The notes beneath the pieces were generated by a model. That model ran no database searches and was not told where the DNA came from. It was given only the letters and a program-made list of their open reading frames with translations. Shown here piece by piece: positions 42,037 through 50,092 of a DNA stretch of 64,000 bases. Positions within the stretch are counted from its first letter, which is position 1. Each line of letters begins with the position of its first letter. Both the position numbers and the translations under genes were made by a program. This stretch comes from Paraburkholderia adhaesiva (GTDB lineage Bacteria > Pseudomonadota > Gammaproteobacteria > Burkholderiales > Burkholderiaceae): contig NZ_JAJEJQ010000001.1 of the NCBI RefSeq assembly GCF_021390575.1, forward strand, positions 1,836,501 to 1,900,500. The letters run 5' to 3'.

Positions 42037-43532
42037 TGCGTGCCCCCGGCCGCGAGCTGGAGCGCGCGCATGTCGCGCGCGTCTTCGTTCGCGGCTTCGC
42101 CGTCTTCGTCACGATTTCGCAGTACGGCCCATGCCTGCGCCACGACGCGCGGCACCTGGCCGTTACCAAGGGCGCGGATGCGGCTTACGCGGTGCGGTAT
42201 CTTCATTTGCGTCAGGCGCGGCACGAATCCGGGCGCGTGGGCGTCCCGCGTGGCCGGGTCGATGCCGAACCACGGATCAGGCACGCGGGCGGCGCGTGGC
42301 GCATTCTGACGCGTCCACGCGTCGAAATGCGCGGCATCGAGCGGCGCAAGGTCCGACCATCCCACGGGCCAGCCCATCAGCCATTCGACCCAGGCCGGAT
42401 TGAGCGGGCCATCGACAACGGCGTTAAGCGGCTTCGTGTTGCGCACATGCTGCGAAGGGCCGCCGTTGTTTTCGGCGTCCTGGCATGTCGGCGTCGGCCA
42501 CGTCCGCACGGCCGCGGGCAATCCGTTTCGCGGATTTGTCACGTCGAAATCGCCGCGCTTCTCTGCGTCATTCGCGCGGGGCGTCGGAAAGCGCACCGCA
42601 AGATTGAGCGGCATGTAGCCCCACGCATAGGGGCCGCTTCGGCTTCTGCTGTCGTCACAGGTTGGCGTCGGCCACAGATGCAATGCGAGCGCTTCAATCA
42701 GGTTGCCGCCGTCGCGCGCTTTCGCGGGCGTCACGACGCCGCCTTTGTTGCCGAGCGTTGCGGTCGGCGTCGGCCAGTGCTTCACGCGCGCGGAGAGCTT
42801 ATCCGCACTTCGCTTGTTGCAGCCCTCGAAGGTTCGCGCAAACGCATCGTCGGAAACCGGCGTCGGCCATAGCGCCGCATGTCTCACCTGGTCGGCCAGA
42901 TTGATTTGATGCCCGGCGTCCGCGCGTGTCAAGGCCCGGTCGGCGTCCGCATAGTCGCCACCACCCTTAGTCCTCGAACATGGCGTGCGCCAGTATCCAT
43001 ATTCGCTCGCGTAGGTGCGGCGCACCGCAACCGGCAGCGGATAGCACGCCCCAGCGTGCATCCATCCCCATCGCGGCCAGGTCGGCAAGCACGCGTCCGA
43101 GTCCCCGAACAGTGAGCATTGGGCTGTTCTCCACGAGCACGAAACGCGGTCGAATCTCGCGAACGATGCGCGCCATTTCCCGCCACAGGCCCGATTGCTC
43201 GCCGTCGATTCCGGCACCGCCCCCGGCGATGCTAACGTCCTGGCACGGAAAGCCGCCTGATACCACGTCAACAAGGCCGCGCCATGCGCATCCGTCAAAC
43301 TGGCGCACGTCATCAAATATCGGGAACGGTTCGAGCGTCCCGTCGTTCTGTCGTGCGAGTAAAACAGATCGGGCGTAGGCGTCGAGTTCAACGGCACAGA
43401 CGATTCGATGCCCGGCGAGGATTGCGCCGAGCACGCCGCCGCCGGCACCGGCAAACAGGACAAGTTCGCGCATGGTTCGCCCCCCTGGCGCGCGAAGGCT
43501 TCGAGCATGGCGCGCGAAAAATACCACGTCAT
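42033..43532 (-). CDS. WPTP-repeat protein carrying C5-methylase target-recognition and motif X segments
   Basis: The 499-aa protein starts MTWYFSRAML. The N-terminal 190 residues are encoded out of frame over the cytosine methylase gene. Five WPTP/FPTP motifs then occur at about 30-residue spacing (about 215-360), followed by LNPAWVEWLMGWPVGW and RIRALGNGQVP (motif X of C5 methylases). In single-gene phage Dcm proteins this region follows directly on motif VIII, so it probably supplies target recognition. It may act as a separate subunit. Confidence 0.7.
   Translation of the reverse strand: MTWYFSRAMLEAFARQGGEPCANLSCLPVPAAACSAQSSPGIESSVPLNSTPTPDLFYSHDRTTGRSNRSRYLMTCASLTDAHGAALLTWYQAAFRARTLASPGAVPESTASNRACGGKWRASFARFDRVSCSWRTAQCSLFGDSDACLPTWPRWGWMHAGACYPLPVAVRRTYASEYGYWRTPCSRTKGGGDYADADRALTRADAGHQINLADQVRHAALWPTPVSDDAFARTFEGCNKRSADKLSARVKHWPTPTATLGNKGGVVTPAKARDGGNLIEALALHLWPTPTCDDSRSRSGPYAWGYMPLNLAVRFPTPRANDAEKRGDFDVTNPRNGLPAAVRTWPTPTCQDAENNGGPSQHVRNTKPLNAVVDGPLNPAWVEWLMGWPVGWSDLAPLDAAHFDAWTRQNAPRAARVPDPWFGIDPATRDAHAPGFVPRLTQMKIPHRVSRIRALGNGQVPRVVAQAWAVLRNRDEDGEAANEDARDMRALQLAAGGTQ
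42967..43473 (-). CDS. DNA cytosine-C5 methyltransferase, catalytic N-terminal part
   Basis: The 168-aa protein carries motif I ELVLFAGAGGG (3-13), motif IV GGFPCQDVS with catalytic Cys77, motif VI ENSPML (115-120) and a motif VIII-like RERIW near the end, then stops. Target-recognition and motif X are missing and are encoded in the other frame (42033-43532). AGGGGGG precedes ATG 43473 by six bases. It is complete only if paired with that protein or fused to it by a frameshift. Confidence 0.82.
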   Translation of the reverse strand: MRELVLFAGAGGGVLGAILAGHRIVCAVELDAYARSVLLARQNDGTLEPFPIFDDVRQFDGCAWRGLVDVVSGGFPCQDVSIAGGGAGIDGEQSGLWREMARIVREIRPRFVLVENSPMLTVRGLGRVLADLAAMGMDARWGVLSAAGCGAPHLRERIWILAHAMFED

Positions 43533-44056
43533 ACGGCCCCCGGCGTCGTTTCAAAGGCAAGCGCCGCCTGTTCCGGCGTCAGCGGCTCCACCACGATTTC
43601 GGCGCGCGGATACAGACGGTCAAACGCTTTCGTGATGTGCTTTTCGTACACCTGGCGATCGTTGGCATAGATGCCACGGCGCACGCATTCCCGCACATCG
43701 CGCCCGTTGCGATGCACCGTGACATAGCGCGATTGCAGTACGTCGAGAATCACGCTTTCATCGAGGTCCGGGCGTTCGCTCGCGTAGAAAATCCGCATCG
43801 TCACGCGCACCGGGCCGAGCAGTTCGACGCGCGCGACGGCCGGAATCTGCAAAAGCGCGGTGCGTTCGTATTGCCGCGCCTTGTCCGACTTGATGAACAT
43901 CGGACGCGAGCGCGGCCGGTCCTCTTCGTCGCGCCAACGCTTCGTGACGAGTTCTCGCGAATTGCTCTTGCTCGCCGGTTCCCCGCGGATCACGAAGCGG
44001 ATTTCGCCGCCTTCGTATTCGCGCGCGTGCAACAGTGCGGGCGTCGGCGCGTTCAC
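43529..44056 (-). CDS. RusA-like Holliday junction resolvase
   Basis: The product is 175 aa from GTG 44056, which overlaps the upstream stop (GTGA) and has GGGG six bases before it. The RusA pattern is clear: RFVIRGEPASKSNSRELV at the start, acidic RPDLDES, then ANDRQVYE with the second aspartate, and a closing beta strand (RAEIVVEPL). RusA cleaves four-way junctions during phage recombination and replication. It lies in the replication operon. Confidence 0.78.
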   Translation of the reverse strand: MNAPTPALLHAREYEGGEIRFVIRGEPASKSNSRELVTKRWRDEEDRPRSRPMFIKSDKARQYERTALLQIPAVARVELLGPVRVTMRIFYASERPDLDESVILDVLQSRYVTVHRNGRDVRECVRRGIYANDRQVYEKHITKAFDRLYPRAEIVVEPLTPEQAALAFETTPGAV

Positions 44057-44436
44057 TTCCAGCCCCGCAACGCGTCGGCGCGCGCTTCGGCTTCCCATTG
44101 GTCCGTGAGCGCATCCAGGAACGCGGAAAGCGCTTGCGGTCGGCCACTGTCGAAACAGGGATCGTCACCGGCCAGCCAGTTCAGATACTTTGCGACGCCT
44201 TGCACGCGCCCGCGCCGTTCGCGGTGCATCGAGCAGATCACGGCGGCCGGATCATGCTGCAAACGCTGTTGCGCAAGGCGTTCTGCATGCCGGTATATCT
44301 GGCCGTGCAGGTCGTGCGCGAAGTCCTGCGCACGCAATGCGTGCCAGTCGCACCACATGAGACCTTCGCCGCGCAGAATCGCGCGTAGCACGAACTGTTC
44401 ACCGCGCGAGCGCGCGCCTTCGTTAAACTGGATCAT
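44053..44436 (-). CDS. DnaB N-terminal-like helical protein
   Basis: The product is 127 aa from ATG 44436, with GAGAGG six bases upstream. GEQFVLRAILRGEGLMWCDWHALRAQDFAHDLHGQIYRHAERLAQQ resembles the N-terminal (primase/loader-binding) domain of replicative helicase DnaB. The helicase domain is absent. It lies directly downstream of the P-like gene and could help capture or inhibit host DnaB. Confidence 0.6.
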   Translation of the reverse strand: MIQFNEGARSRGEQFVLRAILRGEGLMWCDWHALRAQDFAHDLHGQIYRHAERLAQQRLQHDPAAVICSMHRERRGRVQGVAKYLNWLAGDDPCFDSGRPQALSAFLDALTDQWEAEARADALRGWK

Positions 44437-45067
44437 GGATTGCCTCTCTTTCGATAACAGGTTCGTCGTCTTCGCCCGGCTCGCGGGACGGTAGCTTTTC
44501 GCCACGCGTGCGCAACGCCGCTTCAAAGACGGCGCGATACTTCGCGCGCAGTTCCGCCGTGCCTTGCGCGTAGAACGCGCGACCCGCAGGCGAAACCATC
44601 GCATCGATCGAAACGCGCCGCGTTTCATACGTCAGCGGTGCGCCGTTGCGTCCACAGCCGCGTAGCATCATGTCGAAAGCCCATTGCGGCGACGGCTTGC
44701 GATGCCGGATCGCGTCGATCGCTTCGTGAATACGCTGCAGGTTCGCTTCCACGACTTCGGGCGAGGCGCGCGTCAGCGCGTCGAGCTTCGGCGCGGCAGT
44801 CGCTACGCGCTGCGCGCGCGACTCGCGGCACAGTTCAAGGAATTCCGGCAGCATCGGCGGATGCGTCACGCCGTCGAGCGCTTCGAGGCCCGCGCGCAGC
44901 GCTTCGGGCGAAAGACCGCGCAGGCGCTGCGACCATGCGCGCTTGAGGTCGTCGCTGTCCACATCGCGCCACATCGCCAGAAAACGCGAACCGTAGAGCG
45001 TCAGCATGTGGCGGAACAGCCATTCGCCGCGCGTTTCAGTGCCGTCTGTCGGGCACATGGTGCACAT
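44423..45067 (-). CDS. Replication protein P-like helicase loader
   Basis: The 214-aa protein has FRHMLTLYGSRFLAMW followed by DLKRAWSQRLRGLSPEALRAGLEAL and HPPMLPEFLELC, the arrangement of lambda P-type loaders and related helical domains. It follows the O-like initiator with an overlap, as in lambda. It would bring host DnaB to the phage origin. The start may be at 45058 instead. Confidence 0.68.
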   Translation of the reverse strand: MCTMCPTDGTETRGEWLFRHMLTLYGSRFLAMWRDVDSDDLKRAWSQRLRGLSPEALRAGLEALDGVTHPPMLPEFLELCRESRAQRVATAAPKLDALTRASPEVVEANLQRIHEAIDAIRHRKPSPQWAFDMMLRGCGRNGAPLTYETRRVSIDAMVSPAGRAFYAQGTAELRAKYRAVFEAALRTRGEKLPSREPGEDDEPVIEREAIHDPV

Positions 45068-45950
45068 CCTCCGGGGCCAGGTCGATCACATCGGGCGGCG
45101 GCTCCCACGGGTCGCGCCCGGTCAGCGTTGTCACCATCGCGCGGTTACGCGCTTCGCGCACGTCGCGTGGCGAAAGGGCAAACGGCGGAGGCCCGTGTGT
45201 ATCGCGGCTCAAGTTTTCGAGCCAATGCGCCTCAAAGCCGCCCCAGCCTTTTTCGCAACAGATGCGCAGTACGTCCGGCAGTGGCAAGCCGGTTTTTTCG
45301 ACTTCGCGCAGTACCCCCGCCATGGCGGTGCGCGTCGCCGTAAGATGCTTCCCTTTGCGCACTGCGAGCCAATCGGCCGCGAGGTCATCGGCTACCCCAA
45401 GCGAACGCAGATACGTGCCCGCGTCGAAGCGCGGCGCGCTTACTGCGCGCGGAACGCGAGCAGTGCTTTTGTTTTTGACTTTGGTTTTAATGTTTCTGGT
45501 TTTATCCTTTTCCTCTTCCATCAGGGAGCGCTCCATGACTACTCCATGAGTACTCTGTGAGTTTTCACCGTTCTCGGCGGCAGGCGAATTTCCGTCATTG
45601 CCTGTGCTCGCGGGCTTTTCGGCCGTATCTGGCGGTTTTGGATACGCCGCGCGTGACGGGCGGCTTATGACCTGATGGGCGCGAAATCCGACGATATGCA
45701 GATACCGTCTGCAACTCACTGAGTACTCAATGAGCAATCCGTGAGTAATGAGCGCGCACACAAGCGGCTCCACGTCGATGTCGTCGGCAGGAAAAATCTG
45801 CAACTTCAGCCTTTCTGCGTCGCGTGGCAGGTTGCCGTTGTCATCGGCGAAATTCCATGTGCCGATGAACAGCAAACGCGCGGGAATCGGGACATGCACG
45901 ATTTGCGGGCTTGTCCAGAATGCCGGTTTGATGCTGCGAATGCGAGGCAT
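45036..45950 (-). CDS. Replication initiator, O-like
   Basis: The product is 304 aa from ATG 45950, with AGGAAGGG seven bases upstream. The N-terminal winged-helix region (PRIRSIKPAFWTSPQIVHV, then WNFADDNGNLP) is typical of phage O-type and related initiators. The middle is low-complexity and the C-terminus helical. The origin may lie within the low-complexity coding part (about 45400-45560, locally AT-rich), as in lambda O. It overlaps the P-like gene. Confidence 0.72.
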   Translation of the reverse strand: MPRIRSIKPAFWTSPQIVHVPIPARLLFIGTWNFADDNGNLPRDAERLKLQIFPADDIDVEPLVCALITHGLLIEYSVSCRRYLHIVGFRAHQVISRPSRAAYPKPPDTAEKPASTGNDGNSPAAENGENSQSTHGVVMERSLMEEEKDKTRNIKTKVKNKSTARVPRAVSAPRFDAGTYLRSLGVADDLAADWLAVRKGKHLTATRTAMAGVLREVEKTGLPLPDVLRICCEKGWGGFEAHWLENLSRDTHGPPPFALSPRDVREARNRAMVTTLTGRDPWEPPPDVIDLAPEDVHHVPDRRH

Positions 45951-45964
45951 GTTCACACCCTTCC

Positions 45965-46438
45965 TCATTTCACATATAAGCGAAGAACGTTCTTTGTGAA
46001 GCACGCGCGCGCTTGCGGTTCTTCAACATCAACGGAGGTCAATTCTTTGATCGCACGCGTGAACGCATCCAGCGCTTGGTCCCATTCTTCCGCTGCCAAC
46101 TTCGCCGCTTCCGTGCAGAGACATTGGCGAAATGCTCGTTCCAGCTTGTCGAAATGATCTTTGGTCATACCGACGCATCGTGCTTCGAAGTAAAGAAGTT
46201 CGCCAATTGTCGGCCCCCCGTCGTGGATCGCTTCGTGGCACGACTCGCAGAGCGTGACGAGCAACCACGGCGGATAGGCCCAGGGCGGCACGCCGCGGAG
46301 ATAGCGCACATGGTGGACATTCAGCGTCGATTCGTTATCGCCGCATTCGACGCATGCGAAGCCGTCGCGCTCCATGATTTCCAGGCGCTTGCGTTGCCAG
46401 CGCGGGTCTTTGTACTGCCGGGCGTAGTCATCATTCAT
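45965..46438 (-). CDS. HNH endonuclease
   Basis: The 157-aa protein has the zinc-stabilised HNH fold: CVECG (about 29-33), NVHHVRY with the catalytic His pair, LLVTLCESCHEAIHDG. The C-terminal half is helical. It lies 14 bases before the replication initiator, at the start of the leftward early operon. It could be a homing-type or replication-associated nuclease. Confidence 0.82.
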   Translation of the reverse strand: MNDDYARQYKDPRWQRKRLEIMERDGFACVECGDNESTLNVHHVRYLRGVPPWAYPPWLLVTLCESCHEAIHDGGPTIGELLYFEARCVGMTKDHFDKLERAFRQCLCTEAAKLAAEEWDQALDAFTRAIKELTSVDVEEPQARACFTKNVLRLYVK

Positions 46439-46825
46439 CGTCGCTCCTTATGTAGCGCGTGAACGCGTCAACCGTTGCGGCTCGCCCTGGCGGCAAGCCG
46501 ACAAACAGGTGTGTTCAGACTTACAGCGGCGTAAGCGCTTTTCACGTTTTTTCGCCCCTTATGCAGAGCGTGAAAACGCGCGCAAAACCGGCCGCACGAC
46601 CGGCAGAGATCGCGGTGCGCAAGTCACCGTGACGCGCAGCGTGAGGCACGCGAGCGTCGAGCCGCGCGCCCGCAATGGCGGATAGCCGCGCCATGCTGTG
46701 CGCCCGTCGCCGGGCCTTGAACCTTCGCGCGTGCTTTTCATGATCGCCACCGCAAGCCGCTTTAATTGCCGGCTTTAAACCTTATACCGTCGCGTGACTA
46801 ATGCAAGTCACCGGATCGCGCTAAA

Positions 46826-46865
46826 AGTCCAGTGCAGTCCAGTGCGGTCCAGTGCAGTCCAATTC
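46826..46865 (+). repeat. Four tandem decamers AGTCCAGTGC
   Basis: AGTCCAGTGC occurs twice, then GGTCCAGTGC and AGTCCAATTC, with exactly one-helical-turn spacing. The inverse sequence forms arrays at 54604-54640 and 54678-54702 beside the right attachment site. Confidence 0.85.
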
Positions 46866-46942
46866 AAAAAATATTTTTTCAGGTCCAATACAAGCCAGGG
46901 ATTTACCCTTGATTTCGGGTTTGCGTTTGCGGAAAGTGCGCG

Positions 46943-46977
46943 GAATTGTTTGTCACGAAATCCAGGACAAAAAATTC
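46943..46977. promoter_or_regulatory. 35-bp operator-like inverted repeat, site 1
   Basis: GAATTGTTTGTC and GACAAAAAATTC (11 of 12 complementary) flank an 11-base centre. The same design recurs 103 bases away in site 2. Confidence 0.75.
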
Positions 46978-46996
46978 GCGCACGCTCGCTGCCTGA

Positions 46997-47030
46997 ATCG
47001 CGCTTCTGTCATGCCATAGCGCGATTTTTG
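46997..47030 (+). terminator. Hairpin with T-tract between the two operators
   Basis: ATCGCGCT (46997-47004) pairs perfectly with AGCGCGAT (47018-47025) and is followed by TTTTG. The loop is long (13 bases). It could terminate a short leader RNA or separate divergent promoters. Confidence 0.5.
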
Positions 47031-47045
47031 CGTGCTCAAAACACC

Positions 47046-47080
47046 GAATTGTTTGTCCTGGAATCGGTGACAAACAATTC
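47046..47080. promoter_or_regulatory. 35-bp operator-like inverted repeat, site 2
   Basis: Perfect 12-bp arms GAATTGTTTGTC/GACAAACAATTC flank an 11-base centre (ctggaatcggt). Its centre resembles the reverse complement of the site 1 centre, so the two sites face each other. Confidence 0.8.
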
Positions 47081-47277
47081 GATGTTGCAGTGCGTTTTGT
47101 CATGGAGCTAATTATTTTTGGCCGTTGAAAATTGCGCAACGCAGCTTATTCTTCGTCTTCGTTGAGGCCGGAAATTCGCTAAAAAATCCCGATCCGCCTT
47201 TACCGATGATCTAGCCGTCTATTTAAAGTCGGCATTGCGCGGCAATCCTGAAACCGGATGCCGCGAGGGGTTTAAAG

Positions 47278-47511
47278 ATGCATATAAGCCGCCGCTATCC
47301 ACACCGCACGCCCGGCGCGACTTCCTATGAAGAGGAAACAGCCGCGACCGCCTTGTATGAGGCATTGCGCCACCTGGCCGAATTCTGCGCAACGCACGAT
47401 CCGGCGCGCGTCGCGGCGGCCTTCGATCCGCAAGAGCGCGTGGCGCTGCACCGGTTTATCAGCACGTCCGGCGCGTGGTTGCGCGACTTTGCCGCGCGTC
47501 TGCCGGCATAA
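47278..47511 (+). CDS. Small early phage protein of unknown function
   Basis: The 77-aa protein is first in the rightward early operon, with GAGGGG seven bases before the ATG. It is helical (AATALYEALRHLAEFCATH, ERVALHRFISTSGAWLRDF). No family recognised. Position after the double operator suggests immediate-early expression. Confidence 0.6.
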   Translation: MHISRRYPHRTPGATSYEEETAATALYEALRHLAEFCATHDPARVAAAFDPQERVALHRFISTSGAWLRDFAARLPA

Positions 47512-47523
47512 CAGGGAGGCGAT

Positions 47524-47838
47524 ATGCGGATCACGATCGAGGCAACCGACGATGTTGAGGAACTGACACGCGCGCGCGTGCTGATTGAGGCGATGATCGC
47601 CGGGCGTGGCGCGAGCGTCGAGGCAAGCGCGCCGATCCAGACGCTTGCGCTTTCGCTGCGTGCGCATAACTCGCTTGCGGCCGGGAACGTTTTCACGATT
47701 GGCGAGCTTTGCCGATGCACGCGTAACGAACTGTTGCGCATGCCGAATCTTGGGCGCAAGTCCCTGAGCGAGATTACCGAAGCGCTTTCGGCGCGCGGTC
47801 TGAGGCTCGCCGACGAAGCCGGGGGCGATGATGAATGA
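47524..47838 (+). CDS. RNA polymerase alpha C-terminal-domain-like protein
   Basis: Residues 40-95 of this 104-aa protein match bacterial alpha-CTD: LALSLRAHNSLAAGNVFTIG, then LLRMPNLGRKSLSEI and LSARGLRL, the two helix-hairpin-helix elements used for DNA and activator contact. The N-terminal 38 residues are unrelated to alpha-NTD, so it cannot join the core as alpha does. It might compete for activators or bind UP-elements to redirect host transcription. It overlaps the exonuclease gene. Confidence 0.8.
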   Translation: MRITIEATDDVEELTRARVLIEAMIAGRGASVEASAPIQTLALSLRAHNSLAAGNVFTIGELCRCTRNELLRMPNLGRKSLSEITEALSARGLRLADEAGGDDE

Positions 47839-48724
47839 CGCGCGCGAAGCATGGCTCGCCGAGCGGCGCACGGGCGTAGGTGGTAGCGATGCGCCAATTG
47901 CGTGCGGTCTGCATCCGTATGTGTCGGCGCGCGAACTGTATTACGACAAGACGGGCGAAGCCGTCTTCGAGCGCGAAGACACGGAACGCATGTTGATGGG
48001 CCGCGCGCTGGAAGACACTATCGCCGACGTGTTCGCGGAACGCTACGGCGTGCGCCTGCGTCGGCATGCGATGCGACGGCATCCCCGTTACCCGTGGATG
48101 ATCGGCAATCCAGACCGCCTCATAGAAGGCGCGCGCATTGGTCTGGAAATCAAGAACGTGGATGCGCTCGCGTATCGCTTCGGCGATTGGGGCGAACCGG
48201 ATACGGACGAAATACCGGAGCCGTACCTGTTGCAATGCCTGCATTACGCCATCCTGTTCGATTACCCGCAATGGCATCTCGCGGCCCTGGTCGGCGGCAA
48301 CACGTTAAAGCGCTACATCGTGCGGCGTGAGCCTGAACTGGAAGCGCTGTTGATCGATGGCGAACATGAATTCTGGCAATGCGTCGAGCGTCGCGAGCCG
48401 CCCGACATTGACTTCGAGCGGCCCGGCGCACTGGCGCTTGTCAAGCGCCTTTATCCGGGCACGAACGGCGAAACGGTCACGTTACCGGACGATATCGACC
48501 ACTGGCAGTTCGTCTACCGGCAATCGGACGAACTGGCGAAGCGCTACGCCGCGAGCGCTGAAAAGGCCAAGGCACACATTCTTGACGTGATGGGCGAAGC
48601 GTCCATCGCCCGCGTACCAGGCGGCGGCGAATGGCGGCGCAAACGCGTCAATAACCCCGGCTCAGTCACGCAGCCATACAGCTATATCGACTTCCGCTTT
48701 TCGGAGAAAGGGGGCAGGCAATGA
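47828..48724 (+). CDS. YqaJ-family viral recombinase exonuclease (lambda Exo-like)
   Basis: The 298-aa protein begins with the YqaJ signature: AWLAERRTGVGGSDAPIACG, the TERMLMGRALEDTIADVF helix, then the catalytic core IGNPDRLI (Asp), GLEIKNV (E-x-K) and QCLHYAI. It degrades one strand of double-stranded DNA to feed a strand-annealing partner, probably the next gene, which it overlaps by four bases. A Met-Met start leaves three bases of uncertainty. Confidence 0.9.
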   Translation: MMNDAREAWLAERRTGVGGSDAPIACGLHPYVSARELYYDKTGEAVFEREDTERMLMGRALEDTIADVFAERYGVRLRRHAMRRHPRYPWMIGNPDRLIEGARIGLEIKNVDALAYRFGDWGEPDTDEIPEPYLLQCLHYAILFDYPQWHLAALVGGNTLKRYIVRREPELEALLIDGEHEFWQCVERREPPDIDFERPGALALVKRLYPGTNGETVTLPDDIDHWQFVYRQSDELAKRYAASAEKAKAHILDVMGEASIARVPGGGEWRRKRVNNPGSVTQPYSYIDFRFSEKGGRQ

Positions 48725-49854
48725 ACGATGTACAGGTCGCAAACCCGTTTGGCAGCAACGATGCGCCACATACCGGCGCGGTTGTCGCGGTCGAGCAATC
48801 CAAGGCCATTGCCGAAGTCCAGGCCGCGTTGCTGATTGCGCGTTCGCATCCACGCGACCCGCGCCGCGCGATGGACCGGATTATCAAAGACTGCATGCGC
48901 GCATCGCTGGCCGAAGAGGCGACTTACAAATACCCACGCGGCGAAAAGGAAATCATCGGCGCGTCGATCCGGCTTGCGGAAACGATCGCGAAGCGATGGG
49001 GAAACATGGAGGCAGGAATAAAGGAACTGAGCCGCGCCAATGGTGTATCGGAGTGCATGGCGTATGCGTGGGACTACGAGACGAACTATCGCGACGTGCG
49101 CACGTTCACCGTGCGTCACTGGCGCGATACGCGCGAAGGCGGCTATGCCCTGAAAGACGAACGGGATATTTACGAAATGGTCGCCAACGTGGGCGCGCGG
49201 CGCAAGCGTGCATGCATTCTCGCCCTGATTGACGGCGATGTGGTAGACGCGGCGATGGAACAGTGCCGCGTCACAAAGGAAGCGAACGTCGAAATCAACG
49301 ACGAGCGCATCGAAAAATTGCTGTCGAGCTTCGAAGAGTACGGCGTGACCAAGGAAATGATAGAGCGGCGCATCGAACGGCATATCGACCAGGTTACGCC
49401 CGCCATGTGGTTATCGCTGCGCGAGATTTACAACGCGCTCAAAGATGGCATGAGCGCGCCCGCCGAATGGTTCGATATGCCCGCGGACGATCCGGCCGCC
49501 AACGTCGCCGCCCGCGCGGGCAAATCGCGGACAGCGGCCGTCAAGTCGCGCATGCAGGCGAAGCGGCGGCGCGGCCAGGACAAGCCCGCGGGCGATGCGC
49601 CCACGGATCAGGATACGCCGCCCGATGGCGGCCCCGATCGGGGAGAAAGCGCCGAAGGCGGCGAAGCTGCGCCGACCTATGCAGATATCGCGGATGCAAT
49701 GCATAAGGCCGCGACGCTGGACGCGCTGAATGTTGCGGCGGATCTCGCCCGCCGTCTTGGCGATGAAACGCAGCGCAACGAGCTTGAAGCGCTCTTCAAG
49801 TCGCGCGCTGCGGAACTGGACAAAGGAGGTTCCAGCAATGGGTTATCTGAATGA
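48721..49854 (+). CDS. Probable single-strand annealing recombinase partner
   Basis: The 377-aa protein is translationally coupled to the YqaJ exonuclease. The first 230 residues look like a folded domain (KYPRGEKEIIGASIRLAETIA, ECMAYAWDYETNYRD, VGARRKRACILALI). A Lys/Arg- and Pro/Asp-rich linker and a short helical end follow. Lambda-type exonucleases are normally paired with an annealing protein, so I infer that role; I do not recognise a Bet, RecT or ERF signature with certainty. Confidence 0.6.
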   Translation: MNDVQVANPFGSNDAPHTGAVVAVEQSKAIAEVQAALLIARSHPRDPRRAMDRIIKDCMRASLAEEATYKYPRGEKEIIGASIRLAETIAKRWGNMEAGIKELSRANGVSECMAYAWDYETNYRDVRTFTVRHWRDTREGGYALKDERDIYEMVANVGARRKRACILALIDGDVVDAAMEQCRVTKEANVEINDERIEKLLSSFEEYGVTKEMIERRIERHIDQVTPAMWLSLREIYNALKDGMSAPAEWFDMPADDPAANVAARAGKSRTAAVKSRMQAKRRRGQDKPAGDAPTDQDTPPDGGPDRGESAEGGEAAPTYADIADAMHKAATLDALNVAADLARRLGDETQRNELEALFKSRAAELDKGGSSNGLSE

Positions 49855-50092
49855 GTCTTTCGGGCGCGTCGAGCGCGTCATGTCGATCATGCAAATGTGC
49901 GACGAACAGCAGGACTGGTTGCGCACGGGCTTTTACCTGGGCGCGAAAATATTTTTCGAGGCGGCGTGCAAGTCGTCCGAAATGGACGACGCGCCGGGGC
50001 GTGCATTGCTTGATGGTTGCCGCGCTGATATTGACGCCTACGACGCCAGGATCATGCAAAAGGCGCTGTCGATTCTGGAGAAGACGCAATGA
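49838..50092 (+). CDS. Small early phage protein
   Basis: The product is 84 aa from ATG 49838, with AAGGAGG eight bases upstream, which sets the start. It overlaps the preceding gene by 17 bases. The protein is helical and Met/Cys-containing (RVERVMSIMQMCDEQQDWLR, LGAKIFFEAACKSSE). No family recognised. It overlaps the next start by ATGA. Confidence 0.6.
   Translation: MGYLNESFGRVERVMSIMQMCDEQQDWLRTGFYLGAKIFFEAACKSSEMDDAPGRALLDGCRADIDAYDARIMQKALSILEKTQ

Larger units (their letters stand above)
46439..47277. promoter_or_regulatory. Divergent early control region
   Basis: About 840 bases separate the leftward replication operon from the rightward early operon. I find no convincing gene; a 63-codon Arg-rich frame at 46559-46750 is doubtful. 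The region holds four tandem decamers, two 35-bp operators and a hairpin, listed separately. The bases just before 47278 (GAGGGG plus seven) form a good SD. Early promoters and repressor sites are expected here. Confidence 0.7.

Noticed and set aside
46559-46750. 63-codon minus-strand frame
   Set aside because: Arg-rich, no SD, no domain; more likely a conserved non-coding phage segment than a gene, but not excluded.
46826-46865. CRISPR-like repeats
   Set aside because: Decamers are contiguous without spacers and there are no cas genes.
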